A DNA stretch of 25,653 bases. Source: Candidatus Falkowbacteria bacterium CG10_big_fil_rev_8_21_14_0_10_43_10. Lineage in GTDB: Bacteria > Patescibacteriota > Patescibacteriia > Patescibacteriales > XYC2-FULL-47-12. Every line of letters begins with the position of its first letter. Position 1 is the first letter of the stretch. This document shows positions 15,366 through 22,852 of this stretch, piece after piece. The notes below the pieces were generated by a model. The model was not told the origin of the DNA. It made no database searches and saw nothing but the letters and a program-made list of their open reading frames with translations. Location: positions 1-25,653 of the forward strand of contig PFAR01000024.1 in the NCBI GenBank assembly GCA_002773655.1, written 5' to 3'. Both the position numbers and the translations under genes were made by a program.

Positions 15366-15600
15366 TAAAAAAAGATTGTTCAACTGAATCAGCCAAACAA
15401 TCTACCTAAGGACAGCTAGTATTGAAAAATTGAAAAGATCATATGCTCTGATAAAGGCCGGAAAATTTTATCATTAGCCCGACCATACCTTGAATCTCTT
15501 TGTTCAGTTTTACGCCGCCGGCAACCACCTCGATATCGCTGATGGAAGTTTCAGAGAACACGAGGTTGATTGTAGTTTTTTGTCAATATATTTAAAAAAT

Positions 15601-17406
15601 ATGTCTAAAAAATGGCTAATAAAAGATAAAAATTCAATAAACGAAGAGTTGATAAAAAACAATTCAGATTTGAATCCGATTGTTTTACGATTGTTAACTA
15701 ATCGCGGTTTAAGCGAAAAACAGATAACGAAATTCTTAGAGCCGGATTATAAAGAAAATTTGCACAACCCTTTTTTATTTAAAGACATGAAGCCGGTTGT
15801 GGAATTAATAAATAAGCATCTGCAAAATGGAAGTAAAATCGTGGTTTACGGAGATTATGATGCCGACGGAATAACGGCGAGCGCGGTGATGTTTAAAATG
15901 TTAGAATTTTTAGGGTGTAGAAATTTAGACGTCTACCTGCCAGACCGGGTTACGGAAGGATATGGTTTAAACAAAGAGGCGATTAAAAAATTGGCGGACG
16001 AAAAAACAAATTTGGTTATTACGGTTGATAACGCTATCCGCAACGTGGAAGAGGTGGCTTATGCCAAAGAACTGGGGATGGACATTATTATTACCGATCA
16101 TCATGACGCGCCAGATGAACTGCCCGATTGTTTAATTATTAATCCTAAGGTTGAAGGATGCGGCTACCCGTTCCAGGGGTTAGCCGGAGTGGGGGTAGCG
16201 TTTAAAGTGGCGCAGGCGTTATTAACCTCACCTCTAACTCCTCTCCTTAAAAAAGAAGAGAGTCGGGGTGAGGTATTTTTAAAATGGTTGTTAGATTTGG
16301 TAGCGATTGGGACAATTGCCGATTTAGTGCCCTTAATTGATGAAAATAGGGTGTTAGTGAAATATGGGTTGGTGGTATTAAATAAAACCCAGAGAGTGGG
16401 TCTGCAAAAACTGATTGAAGTCGCCCAGTCCGGTGTGGACAGTAAGGGAAATATAAGAGAAATAGACGCCTGGCAGGTTGGTTTTCAGCTGGCGCCGCGG
16501 CTTAACGCGGCCGGGCGGCTGGAGCACGCTAATAATGCCTACTGGCTGCTTACTACCGAGGACGAACAAGAGGCGGGCAAAATCGCCGAACAATTAAATT
16601 CCACCAATCAGGAGCGGCAGAAAATTACCGAGGATATTTTTGAGAAAGCAGACAGCGCTTTTATTGAAGCTATGGCGGGCAAGTGTGATGATAAGATAAT
16701 TTTTGCGGTATGGCCGGGGTTGACCTCCTCCCCAGCCCCCCTCTTTGGTAAGGAGGGGGGAGTTAGAGATGAGAATGTTTGGCCGTCGGGCGTCATGGGA
16801 TTAGTAGCTGGAAAATTAACGGAAAAATATTACCGCCCGGCATTGGCGATAACCGATAAGATGGGAGAAATAGTGGGGTCGGGCCGCAGCGTCCCGGAGT
16901 TTAACGTTACGGAGATGCTGGAAAAGTGCGCCGAATATTTATCCGCTTTCGGCGGGCATAAGCAGGCCTGCGGTTTTACTGTAAAGCCAGGCAGACTGGA
17001 TGAATTTTTAGTTAAGGCAAAAAAAATTGCCGAGAAAAAATTGAAAGGCATAGAGTTGGCGCCGACCCTGGAGATTAATCTGAAAGTTGATTTTAAAGAT
17101 GTTAATGAAGAATTATATGAAGCTTTGCAGAAATTGCGCCCGTTCGGCGTGGCTAATCTCCAGCCGAAGTTTCTCAGCAGTAATTTACAGGCAATTAACA
17201 TTGTAAATATGGGCAATGAACAGCAGCATCTGAAATTAAAATTAAGCGGCGGCGGAAAAATGTTTGACGCGGTTGCTTTTTTCGCGCCTGAAGAATGGAA
17301 GGAAATAAAAGCAGGAGATAAAATTAATTTGGTTTATTATATAGATATGAATGAGTGGAACGGGAGCAGGAGCGTGCAGTTGAAGATAATAGACATTAAA
17401 AATTGA
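15601..17406 (+). CDS. recJ: Single-stranded-DNA exonuclease RecJ
   Basis: 5'-3' single-strand exonuclease for recombination and repair, 601 residues from the chosen ATG. The DHH domain has VVYGDYDADGITASA, VTVDNAI, IITDHHDAP and LVAIGTIADLVPL; the DHHA1 domain has GFQLAPRLNAAGRL, the block WPSGVMGLVAGKL and SAFGGHKQACGF; an OB-like C-terminal domain follows. Two palindromic repeats add about 17 residues near 210 and about 20 near 375, which accounts for the extra length. The frame stays open upstream to 15490, but that part is unlike RecJ, while TATATT at 15587-15592 places a likely -10 box just before the ATG. The stop TGA lies in an inverted repeat (ATTGACAC/GTGTCAAT). Confidence 0.93.
   Translation: MSKKWLIKDKNSINEELIKNNSDLNPIVLRLLTNRGLSEKQITKFLEPDYKENLHNPFLFKDMKPVVELINKHLQNGSKIVVYGDYDADGITASAVMFKMLEFLGCRNLDVYLPDRVTEGYGLNKEAIKKLADEKTNLVITVDNAIRNVEEVAYAKELGMDIIITDHHDAPDELPDCLIINPKVEGCGYPFQGLAGVGVAFKVAQALLTSPLTPLLKKEESRGEVFLKWLLDLVAIGTIADLVPLIDENRVLVKYGLVVLNKTQRVGLQKLIEVAQSGVDSKGNIREIDAWQVGFQLAPRLNAAGRLEHANNAYWLLTTEDEQEAGKIAEQLNSTNQERQKITEDIFEKADSAFIEAMAGKCDDKIIFAVWPGLTSSPAPLFGKEGGVRDENVWPSGVMGLVAGKLTEKYYRPALAITDKMGEIVGSGRSVPEFNVTEMLEKCAEYLSAFGGHKQACGFTVKPGRLDEFLVKAKKIAEKKLKGIELAPTLEINLKVDFKDVNEELYEALQKLRPFGVANLQPKFLSSNLQAINIVNMGNEQQHLKLKLSGGGKMFDAVAFFAPEEWKEIKAGDKINLVYYIDMNEWNGSRSVQLKIIDIKN
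16228..16274. repeat. Palindromic repeat inserted in frame in recJ (first)
   Basis: CCTCACC at the left pairs with GGTGAGG at the right, with an inner stem around CTCTCCTT / AAGAAGAGAG. It encodes TSPLTPLLKKEESRGEV, between QALL and FLKWLLDLVAIGT of the normal RecJ sequence. Confidence 0.8.
16723..16775. repeat. Palindromic repeat inserted in frame in recJ (second)
   Basis: CCCCCCTC pairs with GAGGGGGG across a short loop, with further CTCC / GGAG-type matches outside. It encodes SSPAPLFGKEGGVRDE, between IIFAVWPG and VWPSGVMGLVAGKL. The residues WP appear on both sides, as if a few bases of target were duplicated. Same general design as the first recJ repeat. Confidence 0.78.
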
Positions 17407-17443
17407 CACGATATATACAAATAATTTGCGGATTAGTGTCAAT
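17402..17443. repeat. Inverted repeat between recJ and rnhA
   Basis: ATTGACAC (17402-17409) and GTGTCAAT (17436-17443) are perfect complements around a 26-base loop. The arm GTGTCAATCT recurs at 25550-25559 behind the last gene. It spans the recJ stop and ends seven bases before the rnhA ATG. No T run follows. Confidence 0.55.
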
Positions 17444-17450
17444 CTAAAAT

Positions 17451-17858
17451 ATGAAATACAAAAAACTAATAATCCACACCGATGGCGGAGCCCGCAACAA
17501 CCCCGGTCCGGCCGGAATTGGCGCGATTATTTATGATGAGCAAAAAAATATAGTTAAAGAAATCTCGGAATATATTGGAGAAGCTACGAATAACCAGGCA
17601 GAGTACAGAGCCTGCCTGCGCGCCATGGAAGAAGCGAAGAAACTGGGCGCGCAAGAATTAGAATTTTATTTAGACAGCGAATTAGTAGTGGAGCAGTTAA
17701 ACAGGAGATATAAAGTGAAAAATAAAGAATTGGCGCCGCTGTTTATGAAAATTTATAATATGTCGCAGGAGTTTAAAAAGGTAGCTTTTAAGCATGTGCG
17801 GCGAGAGTTTAACAAAGAAGCTGATGCTTTAGTGAATAAAGCGATTGACAACAGATAA
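17451..17858 (+). CDS. rnhA: Ribonuclease HI family protein
   Basis: Degrades the RNA strand of RNA-DNA hybrids. 135 residues, RNase H fold in the short form common in archaea, Firmicutes and CPR. The four acidic active-site residues are visible: Asp11 (HTDGGARNNPG), Glu51 (NNQAEYRA), Asp75 (YLDSELVV) and Asp125 (NKEADALVN). The motif HVRREFNKEAD lies near the end. The basic hybrid-binding handle of E. coli RNase HI is not evident. It follows recJ after 44 bases, and both act in repair and removal of hybrids. Confidence 0.93.
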   Translation: MKYKKLIIHTDGGARNNPGPAGIGAIIYDEQKNIVKEISEYIGEATNNQAEYRACLRAMEEAKKLGAQELEFYLDSELVVEQLNRRYKVKNKELAPLFMKIYNMSQEFKKVAFKHVRREFNKEADALVNKAIDNR

Positions 17859-17868
17859 CTAAAATTAT

Positions 17869-17897
17869 TTTACAATTGTCGCCATTTATTTTATAAT
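17869..17897 (+). promoter_or_regulatory. Sigma70-type promoter of the FtsB-like gene, predicted leaderless start
   Basis: TTTACA (17869-17874), a 17-base spacer and a perfect TATAAT (17892-17897). The -10 box ends six bases before the ATG at 17904, the same geometry as the holB promoter, and no ribosome site is present. Confidence 0.75.
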
Positions 17898-17903
17898 AAA
17901 TCC

Positions 17904-18362
17904 ATGCGCATTCGTTTTGCTAAAAAAGAAAGTTTTTTAAGGCGGAGCATTCTAAGCTCCAAATTTTTTTCCGCCTTAGCTTTATTTATTATTATTTTGA
18001 TTGCTTTTCCCTTGGTTAAAAAAATAAACCAACAGAGGATTTTAAACAGGGAAATTAAAGAATTGGAAGAAGAGGTGGCCAGAGTGGATAATAAAAATGA
18101 AGATTTGCGGGAACTAATAGATTATTTGAACAGTGACAGCTTTGCCGAAAAAGAAGCCAGAGTTAATTTAGACATGCGCAAACCGGGGGAAAAGGTGGTT
18201 ATCTTTAAGGATGATGGCGCCAGCGACGCTAACAAAAGCGAGGTTGAAACGGTTTTTAACATCCCCGGTCTGGACAAAGGGGCGGAGCAGGTAAAAAAGA
18301 CAAACTCACAAAAGTGGCGGGCGTATTTTTTTGAAGCGGCTGATATCAGCGCGAATAATTAA
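17904..18362 (+). CDS. FtsB/DivIC-like septum formation initiator
   Basis: 152-residue bitopic protein. A basic head (about residues 1-20), one membrane helix (about 22-42, FFSALALFIIILIAFPLV), then a coiled coil (RILNREIKELEEEVARVDNK region, about 49-75) and the family end block SFAEKEARVNLDMRKPGEKVVIF-type, positions about 79-101. The last 50 residues are acidic, without a recognised domain. FtsB/DivIC links early and late division proteins. No ftsL or ftsI gene is beside it; the downstream gene is an envelope foldase. It has its own strong promoter. Confidence 0.85.
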   Translation: MRIRFAKKESFLRRSILSSKFFSALALFIIILIAFPLVKKINQQRILNREIKELEEEVARVDNKNEDLRELIDYLNSDSFAEKEARVNLDMRKPGEKVVIFKDDGASDANKSEVETVFNIPGLDKGAEQVKKTNSQKWRAYFFEAADISANN

Positions 18363-18406
18363 ATTAATAACCGCGAATTATAACAGTGGTTATTTATGTT
18401 ACAAGC

Positions 18407-20041
18407 ATGCCCAGATATATTGACGGCGTAAAGAGAATAAAAAAGCGGAGTTCTCCGGCGGCCAAAGAACCGGCGGCGGAAGAAGATGCCAGGGAGAAGC
18501 AAATTTCCTTGGAGCGGAACGTTTTTTTTGATGGCGTAAAATTAAGCGCCGGGAAGCTGTTTAATTCCATCCAAAAAAAGAAGAAAGCCGTGATAAATAA
18601 GCTGAAAGACCGGAAGGAGCACCAGGAGGAAAAAAAAGAAAAAAAATTAAAAGAAGATTTTCGGGGGGAAGCGGCGGAAGAAATCTCGGAATTTTTTAAG
18701 AAAGAAGAGCCGTCCTCCAGTGGAGAGAATAATAATCATTTTCCCATATTTAATTTTTTTAGGTTCGCGGAAAAATCCGAAAAACAAAAATTAAAAGAAG
18801 AATGCAAAAAAAATAAAATGGCGTTAAAACAGCAGTGGCGGGAACGGGAAGAGCAGGAGCGTTTGGCAAAAATTTCCCGGGATAAAAAAGAGAGGGATGA
18901 AAGGCAAAACTCAATAGCAGAGCAGGCGAAGCGGCACAGGGAAAGATTAAGGCAAAATAAAGAAATGGCCAGAAAGGCCAAGGCGAAAATAAAGGCGGAG
19001 AGGCTGGCCTCAAAATTAAGAAAAAAAGAAGAGCGGGAAAAGATTAAAGGAGAAGGGAAAAAAAGGTGGCTTATATTTAAAGAAAAAAATCAAAGCAGGC
19101 GGGTGAAGAAAAAAAAGCAGTTTTTTATCGGGCTAAAAAAACAATCGAAAAAAATAGCATTGGCCGGCGCCGCCGCGATTATTATTTTTTTAGCGGCCGC
19201 CGGAGCCCTTTCTTATTTTGTCTATGGTCCGTATGCTCAAAATAAATATGCTGAATTACTGGCGCAGAAATTTCATTTTCCGGCGGTTGTCGTCAACTAT
19301 CGGCCGGTAAGTTATTCCGCCTACATTAATGAATCGCGGTTAATGGGCGATTACTATTTGGCAGAAGCAAAAAATAAGGAGCAAAGCGATAAAATTCCGG
19401 CTGATATAAACGGTTTAATAAAAGAAGAAATTATTGTTAAAAGCATACTAGACAGCCTGGCGCGGCATTATAATATAAAACTTGAAACGCAGGACACGAA
19501 TAATTGGTTTCAAAAATTAGCCGAACAGCAAGGCGGCGCCGATGTTTTTTTAGACAAAATATATAATAGTTACGGTTTGACAAAAGATATTTTCGCGGAA
19601 AAGGTGGTTTATTATGAAGCGCTGAAAGAAAAATTAAAGGAAAAATTTATTGGCGACCAAGGGCTGCACAAAGGCGCCTACCTCCGCATGGAAAAAGTGC
19701 AGAAGCTGTTGGACAAAAATAAAGATAATTTTGAAGATTACGCCCAAAAATACAGTGAAGACATTCACGCCCTAAAGGGAGGGGACATTGGATATATAAA
19801 ATTAAGCGGCATGGGCGGAAAATTAAAAGAGGCTGTTTTGGGATTGCAGGCCGGGAACGTGAGCGGGATTATTAAAGAAGAAGATAAATATTACATCATC
19901 AAAGTTTATGACATAAAAGACGGCCGGGCCGGACAGGAAGTCTGGCTGAAGCAGATAACTATTTTTACTAATTATACTTTTGAAAAATATCTGGAAGACT
20001 TGCGGAGCCAGGCGAAAGTCTGGACTTTGATTAATCACTAA
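18407..20041 (+). CDS. Membrane-anchored parvulin-type peptidyl-prolyl isomerase (PrsA/SurA-like foldase)
   Basis: 544 residues. Residues 1 to about 245 are extremely rich in Lys, Glu and Arg and predicted as long helices or coiled coil on the cytoplasmic side. A membrane helix follows (about 248-272, LAGAAAIIIFLAAAGALSYFV). Then a SurA/trigger-factor-like chaperone segment, and a parvulin (rotamase) domain at about 435-515 with NFEDYAQKYSED, GGDIGYIK, LKEAVLGLQAGNVSG and YYIIKVYD. It should help fold secreted proteins. GTG at 18386 would add seven residues; ATG 18407 is preferred since the start MPRYIDGVKRI is basic and typical. The large charged cytoplasmic part is unusual for the family. 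Confidence 0.85.
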   Translation: MPRYIDGVKRIKKRSSPAAKEPAAEEDAREKQISLERNVFFDGVKLSAGKLFNSIQKKKKAVINKLKDRKEHQEEKKEKKLKEDFRGEAAEEISEFFKKEEPSSSGENNNHFPIFNFFRFAEKSEKQKLKEECKKNKMALKQQWREREEQERLAKISRDKKERDERQNSIAEQAKRHRERLRQNKEMARKAKAKIKAERLASKLRKKEEREKIKGEGKKRWLIFKEKNQSRRVKKKKQFFIGLKKQSKKIALAGAAAIIIFLAAAGALSYFVYGPYAQNKYAELLAQKFHFPAVVVNYRPVSYSAYINESRLMGDYYLAEAKNKEQSDKIPADINGLIKEEIIVKSILDSLARHYNIKLETQDTNNWFQKLAEQQGGADVFLDKIYNSYGLTKDIFAEKVVYYEALKEKLKEKFIGDQGLHKGAYLRMEKVQKLLDKNKDNFEDYAQKYSEDIHALKGGDIGYIKLSGMGGKLKEAVLGLQAGNVSGIIKEEDKYYIIKVYDIKDGRAGQEVWLKQITIFTNYTFEKYLEDLRSQAKVWTLINH

Positions 20042-20087
20042 AACACGCGAAATTTAACGCGAAATTATGCTGCCCGCCTGCAAGCGC

Positions 20088-20163
20088 TGGAGCCGATAGT
20101 CGGACTTGAACCGACAACCTCTTCCTTACGAAGGAATTGCTCTACCAATTGAGCTATATCGGC
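20088..20163 (-). tRNA. tRNA-Thr (anticodon CGT)
   Basis: Complete cloverleaf on the minus strand, 76 bases with an encoded CCA. Acceptor GCCGATA/TATCGGC, D-arm GCTC/GAGC, anticodon loop TTCGTAA with CGT, T-arm GTCGG/CCGAC with loop TTCAAGT, and discriminator T. The 5' half closely resembles known bacterial tRNA-Thr. It reads ACG codons. Confidence 0.92.
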
Positions 20164-20175
20164 GCTAGCGGCTGC

Positions 20176-20230
20176 GGGCGGGCGATACCGTTGGCTCCTT
20201 GCCCGCCCACTCGCGAAGCGAGTTGGGAGG
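20176..20230. repeat. GC-rich palindromic repeat joined to a tRNA fragment
   Basis: Two stems: GGGCGGGC (20176-20183) with GCCCGCCC (20201-20208), and ACTCGC/GCGAGT around a three-base loop (20209-20223). It runs straight into the truncated tRNA at 20231 and lies between two intact tRNAs. Confidence 0.8.
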
Positions 20231-20252
20231 GTACCAACTGAGCTACTTCGGC
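20231..20252 (-). pseudogene. Truncated tRNA: 5' acceptor strand and D-arm only
   Basis: On the minus strand GCCGAAG-TA-GCTCAGTTGGTA is the start of a normal tRNA, very like the neighbouring tRNA-Thr. Where GAGC should close the D-stem, the sequence turns into a palindromic repeat. No anticodon arm, T-arm or matching CTTCGGC acceptor end is found before the next tRNA. It is a broken second tRNA, possibly a Thr isoacceptor, or a tRNA piece carried by the repeat. Confidence 0.8.
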
Positions 20253-20269
20253 ATTTTATTAAACTTGGG

Positions 20270-20340
20270 AGCGGGTAACGGGAATCGGACCCGTGCCTCA
20301 ACCTTGGGAAGGTCGCGTACTACCATTATACTATACCCGC
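20270..20340 (-). tRNA. tRNA-Gly (anticodon CCC)
   Basis: Complete cloverleaf on the minus strand, 71 bases to the discriminator. Acceptor GCGGGTA/TACCCGC, D-stem GTAT/GTAC with a short D-loop, anticodon stem CGACC/GGTTG with loop TTCCCAA, T-stem ACGGG/CCCGT with loop TCCGATT, discriminator T. The bases after it are CCC rather than CCA, so CCA must be added after transcription. It is transcribed first in the minus-strand cluster. Confidence 0.93.
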
Positions 20341-20382
20341 ATTTTTGTTTGTCTGCCTGCAAAAGTTAACTAACTAAATATT

Positions 20383-21990
20383 ATGGTAAAAACGAGATTA
20401 AATCAAGTTGCAAAAATAATAATACTGACAGTCGCAGCCAGTTTTTTTATATTAACCGGATATGCATCTGCGGAAGAGGGCGGAGTTGCTACTAAGTTAT
20501 ATTTTATCCGTTTGGATAAAGAAACGATCGCTAAAGGATATACCGTCTCCGCTTTTGAGGAAAAGATAAAATTATCGCTGGTGCCGGAAGTTTTAAATAA
20601 AGATACCGGGGTTGACGTTATGGAACTGCACGAGCCGATAATTGAGCCCTGGCAGTTTGACAGGATTAGTGAAGTCTATCAGTTTGAATTCCGCAATAAA
20701 GCCGCCTATGATAACCATAAGCCGTTTATAATCCAGCTGAAATATAACAGTGATGATAATAATTTAAAGCAAGTTTATTATTACGATAAAAATTTTAATT
20801 TTTGGCGCGCTTTGCCGACGCGCGACTATCCTGGCGAAAAAATGGCAAGGGCGTACATCCATCTGCCCTTCGCCCGGGTGGCGGTTTTTTCCAATCCGGA
20901 AGTAATGGCAGCCGGCCGGGCCAGCTGGTACGGATATAAAGGAGGAGACTTCGCGGCTTCGCCGGATTTTCCCAAAGGTTCCCGCCTGCGGGTGACTAAT
21001 TTGGAAAACAATAAGTTTGTCGACGTGGAAATAAACGACTGGGGGCCGGATCGGAGCATCCACCCGGACAGGGTAGTTGACTTGGATAAAGCAGCTTTTA
21101 AAAAAATAGCCGGCTTGGGCGGCGGCATCATCAATGTCATCGTGGAGCCTATATACATTCCAGAAGAGCGGGGCAGGGTTTTGGGCGTTAAAATCTCCAA
21201 TATTACCGATTTGCCGGAAGTGGAGGCTAAAGCGGCCTTGGTCGCGGACGCCGTTTCCGGCGAACCTATTTTTTTTAAAAATTCCACCACTACCTTGCCT
21301 CTGGCCAGCTTAACCAAAGTCATTACCGCCAGCGTGTTTCTGGATACTAATCCTGATTTTGCCAAAGTGGTTGCCTATCAGGATGAAGACGAACAAAGGA
21401 CATGGGACCATGTCGACCAGTATGATTCCGCCCGCTTGCGGCTTAAAGACGGGGACCAGCTGACTGTGCAGGATATTTTTTTATCCACATTAATGGCCTC
21501 TACCAATAATACCGCTGAAACTTTAGTGCGCATCAGCGGCCTGCCGCGGGATGAATTTATTAAGCGCATGAATGACAAAGTGCGCGGCTGGGGGGCGGAA
21601 AGCACGGTTTTTATTGAGCCGACCGGGCTGGCGCCGGAAAATGTGTCAACTGTCCAAGATTATGTTATAATATCCAGAGAGGCGCTCAGGCATCCTAAGA
21701 TGCTGGAGGCGACTACTTTAAAAGAGTATAAATTTGAGACATTAAAAGAAAAAAAGAAATTTCAGGTACGCAGCACCAACAGCCTGCTTTATGACGATTT
21801 TTATGTTACCGGCGGGAAAACCGGCTATTTAGACGAGGCCGGCTATTGCTTGATGACCAAGATAAAAAGCGGCGACAAGGAGTTAGTCGGGGTGCTGTTT
21901 GGCGCCGAGGAGAGAGCGCAGAGTTTTGATGAGATGGGGGATTTACTTAAATATGCGAGTCGGAAAATATCCCACGAACCTGCAAATTAA
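20383..21990 (+). CDS. RlpA-like double-psi barrel fused to D-alanyl-D-alanine carboxypeptidase (peptidase S11)
   Basis: Secreted peptidoglycan enzyme of 535 residues. A signal peptide covers about residues 1-30 (IIILTVAASFFILTGYASA). A region of unknown type (31-170) follows. An RlpA-like double-psi barrel lies at about 177-263: RASWYGYKGGDF, KGSRLRVTNLENNKFVDV, NDWGPDRSIHPDRVVDLDKAA. The usual AAH active-site segment reads AASPDF, so the RlpA catalytic His seems missing, while the Asp region is kept. Then a penicillin-binding-protein-like serine peptidase: SLTK with Ser309 and Lys312, STN at 373-375, KTG at 479-481, all three catalytic motifs intact. It should trim peptide stems, with the barrel binding glycan. 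It precedes ftsEX. Confidence 0.88.
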   Translation: MVKTRLNQVAKIIILTVAASFFILTGYASAEEGGVATKLYFIRLDKETIAKGYTVSAFEEKIKLSLVPEVLNKDTGVDVMELHEPIIEPWQFDRISEVYQFEFRNKAAYDNHKPFIIQLKYNSDDNNLKQVYYYDKNFNFWRALPTRDYPGEKMARAYIHLPFARVAVFSNPEVMAAGRASWYGYKGGDFAASPDFPKGSRLRVTNLENNKFVDVEINDWGPDRSIHPDRVVDLDKAAFKKIAGLGGGIINVIVEPIYIPEERGRVLGVKISNITDLPEVEAKAALVADAVSGEPIFFKNSTTTLPLASLTKVITASVFLDTNPDFAKVVAYQDEDEQRTWDHVDQYDSARLRLKDGDQLTVQDIFLSTLMASTNNTAETLVRISGLPRDEFIKRMNDKVRGWGAESTVFIEPTGLAPENVSTVQDYVIISREALRHPKMLEATTLKEYKFETLKEKKKFQVRSTNSLLYDDFYVTGGKTGYLDEAGYCLMTKIKSGDKELVGVLFGAEERAQSFDEMGDLLKYASRKISHEPAN

Positions 21991-22039
21991 TTACAAATAT
22001 ACAAACATCTAGTTTGTAAGTTGGTAATTTTGTTTGCAG
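21980..22039. repeat. Imperfect AT-rich hairpin over the carboxypeptidase stop codon
   Basis: Left arm 21980-22006 and right arm 22012-22039 pair with about five mismatches around the loop ATCTA; outer ends CTGCAAA and TTTGCAG match. It shares ACAAATATACAAA with the giant hairpin at 5783-5870 and contains the TAA of the preceding gene. Confidence 0.7.
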
Positions 22040-22060
22040 ATTCGCAGGAGAATAACTTTT

Positions 22061-22103
22061 ATCCAGCACCGTGCCCGAATACCCTGCGGTCAAGGTGCTG
22101 GAT
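22061..22103. repeat. Short form of the ATCCAGCACC palindromic repeat
   Basis: Perfect 10-base arms ATCCAGCACC (22061-22070) and GGTGCTGGAT (22094-22103) enclose 23 bases containing ACCGTGCCCGAATACCCTGC, the same core as at the two window ends. It may also end transcription before ftsE, since TTATT follows, but the T run is poor. Confidence 0.88.
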
Positions 22104-22123
22104 TTATTCTATAAGCAAAATAA

Positions 22124-22804
22124 ATGATCATATTTGAAAATGTATCCAAACATTACCCGCCCAATATAAAAGCTTTGGATAATTTTAATATTGAAATCAA
22201 GCCGGGGGAATTCGTGTCGATCGTAGGCCAGTCTGGCACCGGTAAGACCACTATGGTAAAACTTTTAATCGGCGAGGAGCGGGCCACTAAAGGAAGAATT
22301 ATGCTGGGCGACTGGGACATAACTAATATAAAACAGCGCGAAGTGCCGTATTTGCGCCGGCAGATCGGTGTTATTTTCCAGGATTTTAAGTTATTGCCCC
22401 AAAAGACGCTATTTGAAAATGTCGCTTTTGCCATGCAGGTCTGCGGCGAGCCGCCCAGCCAGATTAGCGCCAAAGTGCCCCAAATTTTTAAATTAGTCGG
22501 CTTGGAAAAAAAGATGGACCGTTACCCGAATGAAATTTCCGGCGGCGAACAGCAGCGCGTGGTCATCGCCCGGTCCCTTATTCATCACCCTAAAATTCTA
22601 TTGGCCGATGAGCCGACCGGAAATTTAGATTCCATTAATGCCGCCGATATTATCAATTTGCTGGAAAAAATAAACAAATTTGGCACCATTGTTATTTTGG
22701 TAACGCACAACAAAGAGGTGGTCAACAGCCTGCGGCGGCGGGTCGTGACAATTGACGCCGGCCGGGTTATCAGCGATCAGAAAATAGGGAAGTATATATT
22801 ATAA
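22124..22804 (+). CDS. ftsE: Cell division ATP-binding protein FtsE
   Basis: ABC-type ATPase of 226 residues that works with FtsX at the division site to control peptidoglycan hydrolases. Walker A GQSGTGKTT (35-43), Q-loop in GVIFQDFKLLPQKT (the FQDFKLL form typical of FtsE), signature SGGEQQR, Walker B ILLADEPTGNLD, and switch His in VTHNKE. Length is standard. The start follows the ATCCAGCACC repeat by 20 bases. FtsX follows after 48 bases. Confidence 0.96.
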   Translation: MIIFENVSKHYPPNIKALDNFNIEIKPGEFVSIVGQSGTGKTTMVKLLIGEERATKGRIMLGDWDITNIKQREVPYLRRQIGVIFQDFKLLPQKTLFENVAFAMQVCGEPPSQISAKVPQIFKLVGLEKKMDRYPNEISGGEQQRVVIARSLIHHPKILLADEPTGNLDSINAADIINLLEKINKFGTIVILVTHNKEVVNSLRRRVVTIDAGRVISDQKIGKYIL

Positions 22805-22852
22805 ATAATAAATTCTTTTACATTTTTATTTGTCATTTTGCGTTTTTAATTT

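Noticed and set aside
15490..15600. Upstream extension of recJ by 37 residues
   Set aside because: The extension is unlike RecJ, lacks a ribosome site, and overlaps the likely -10 box; the normal RecJ start matches ATG 15601.
18736..19013. Minus-strand frames across the foldase N-terminus
   Set aside because: They are antisense reflections of the Lys/Glu-rich codons and give Phe/Ser/Leu-rich nonsense with no start signals.
20065..20301. Minus-strand protein frame over the tRNA cluster
   Set aside because: It is translation of tRNA and repeat DNA; the cloverleafs explain the sequence.
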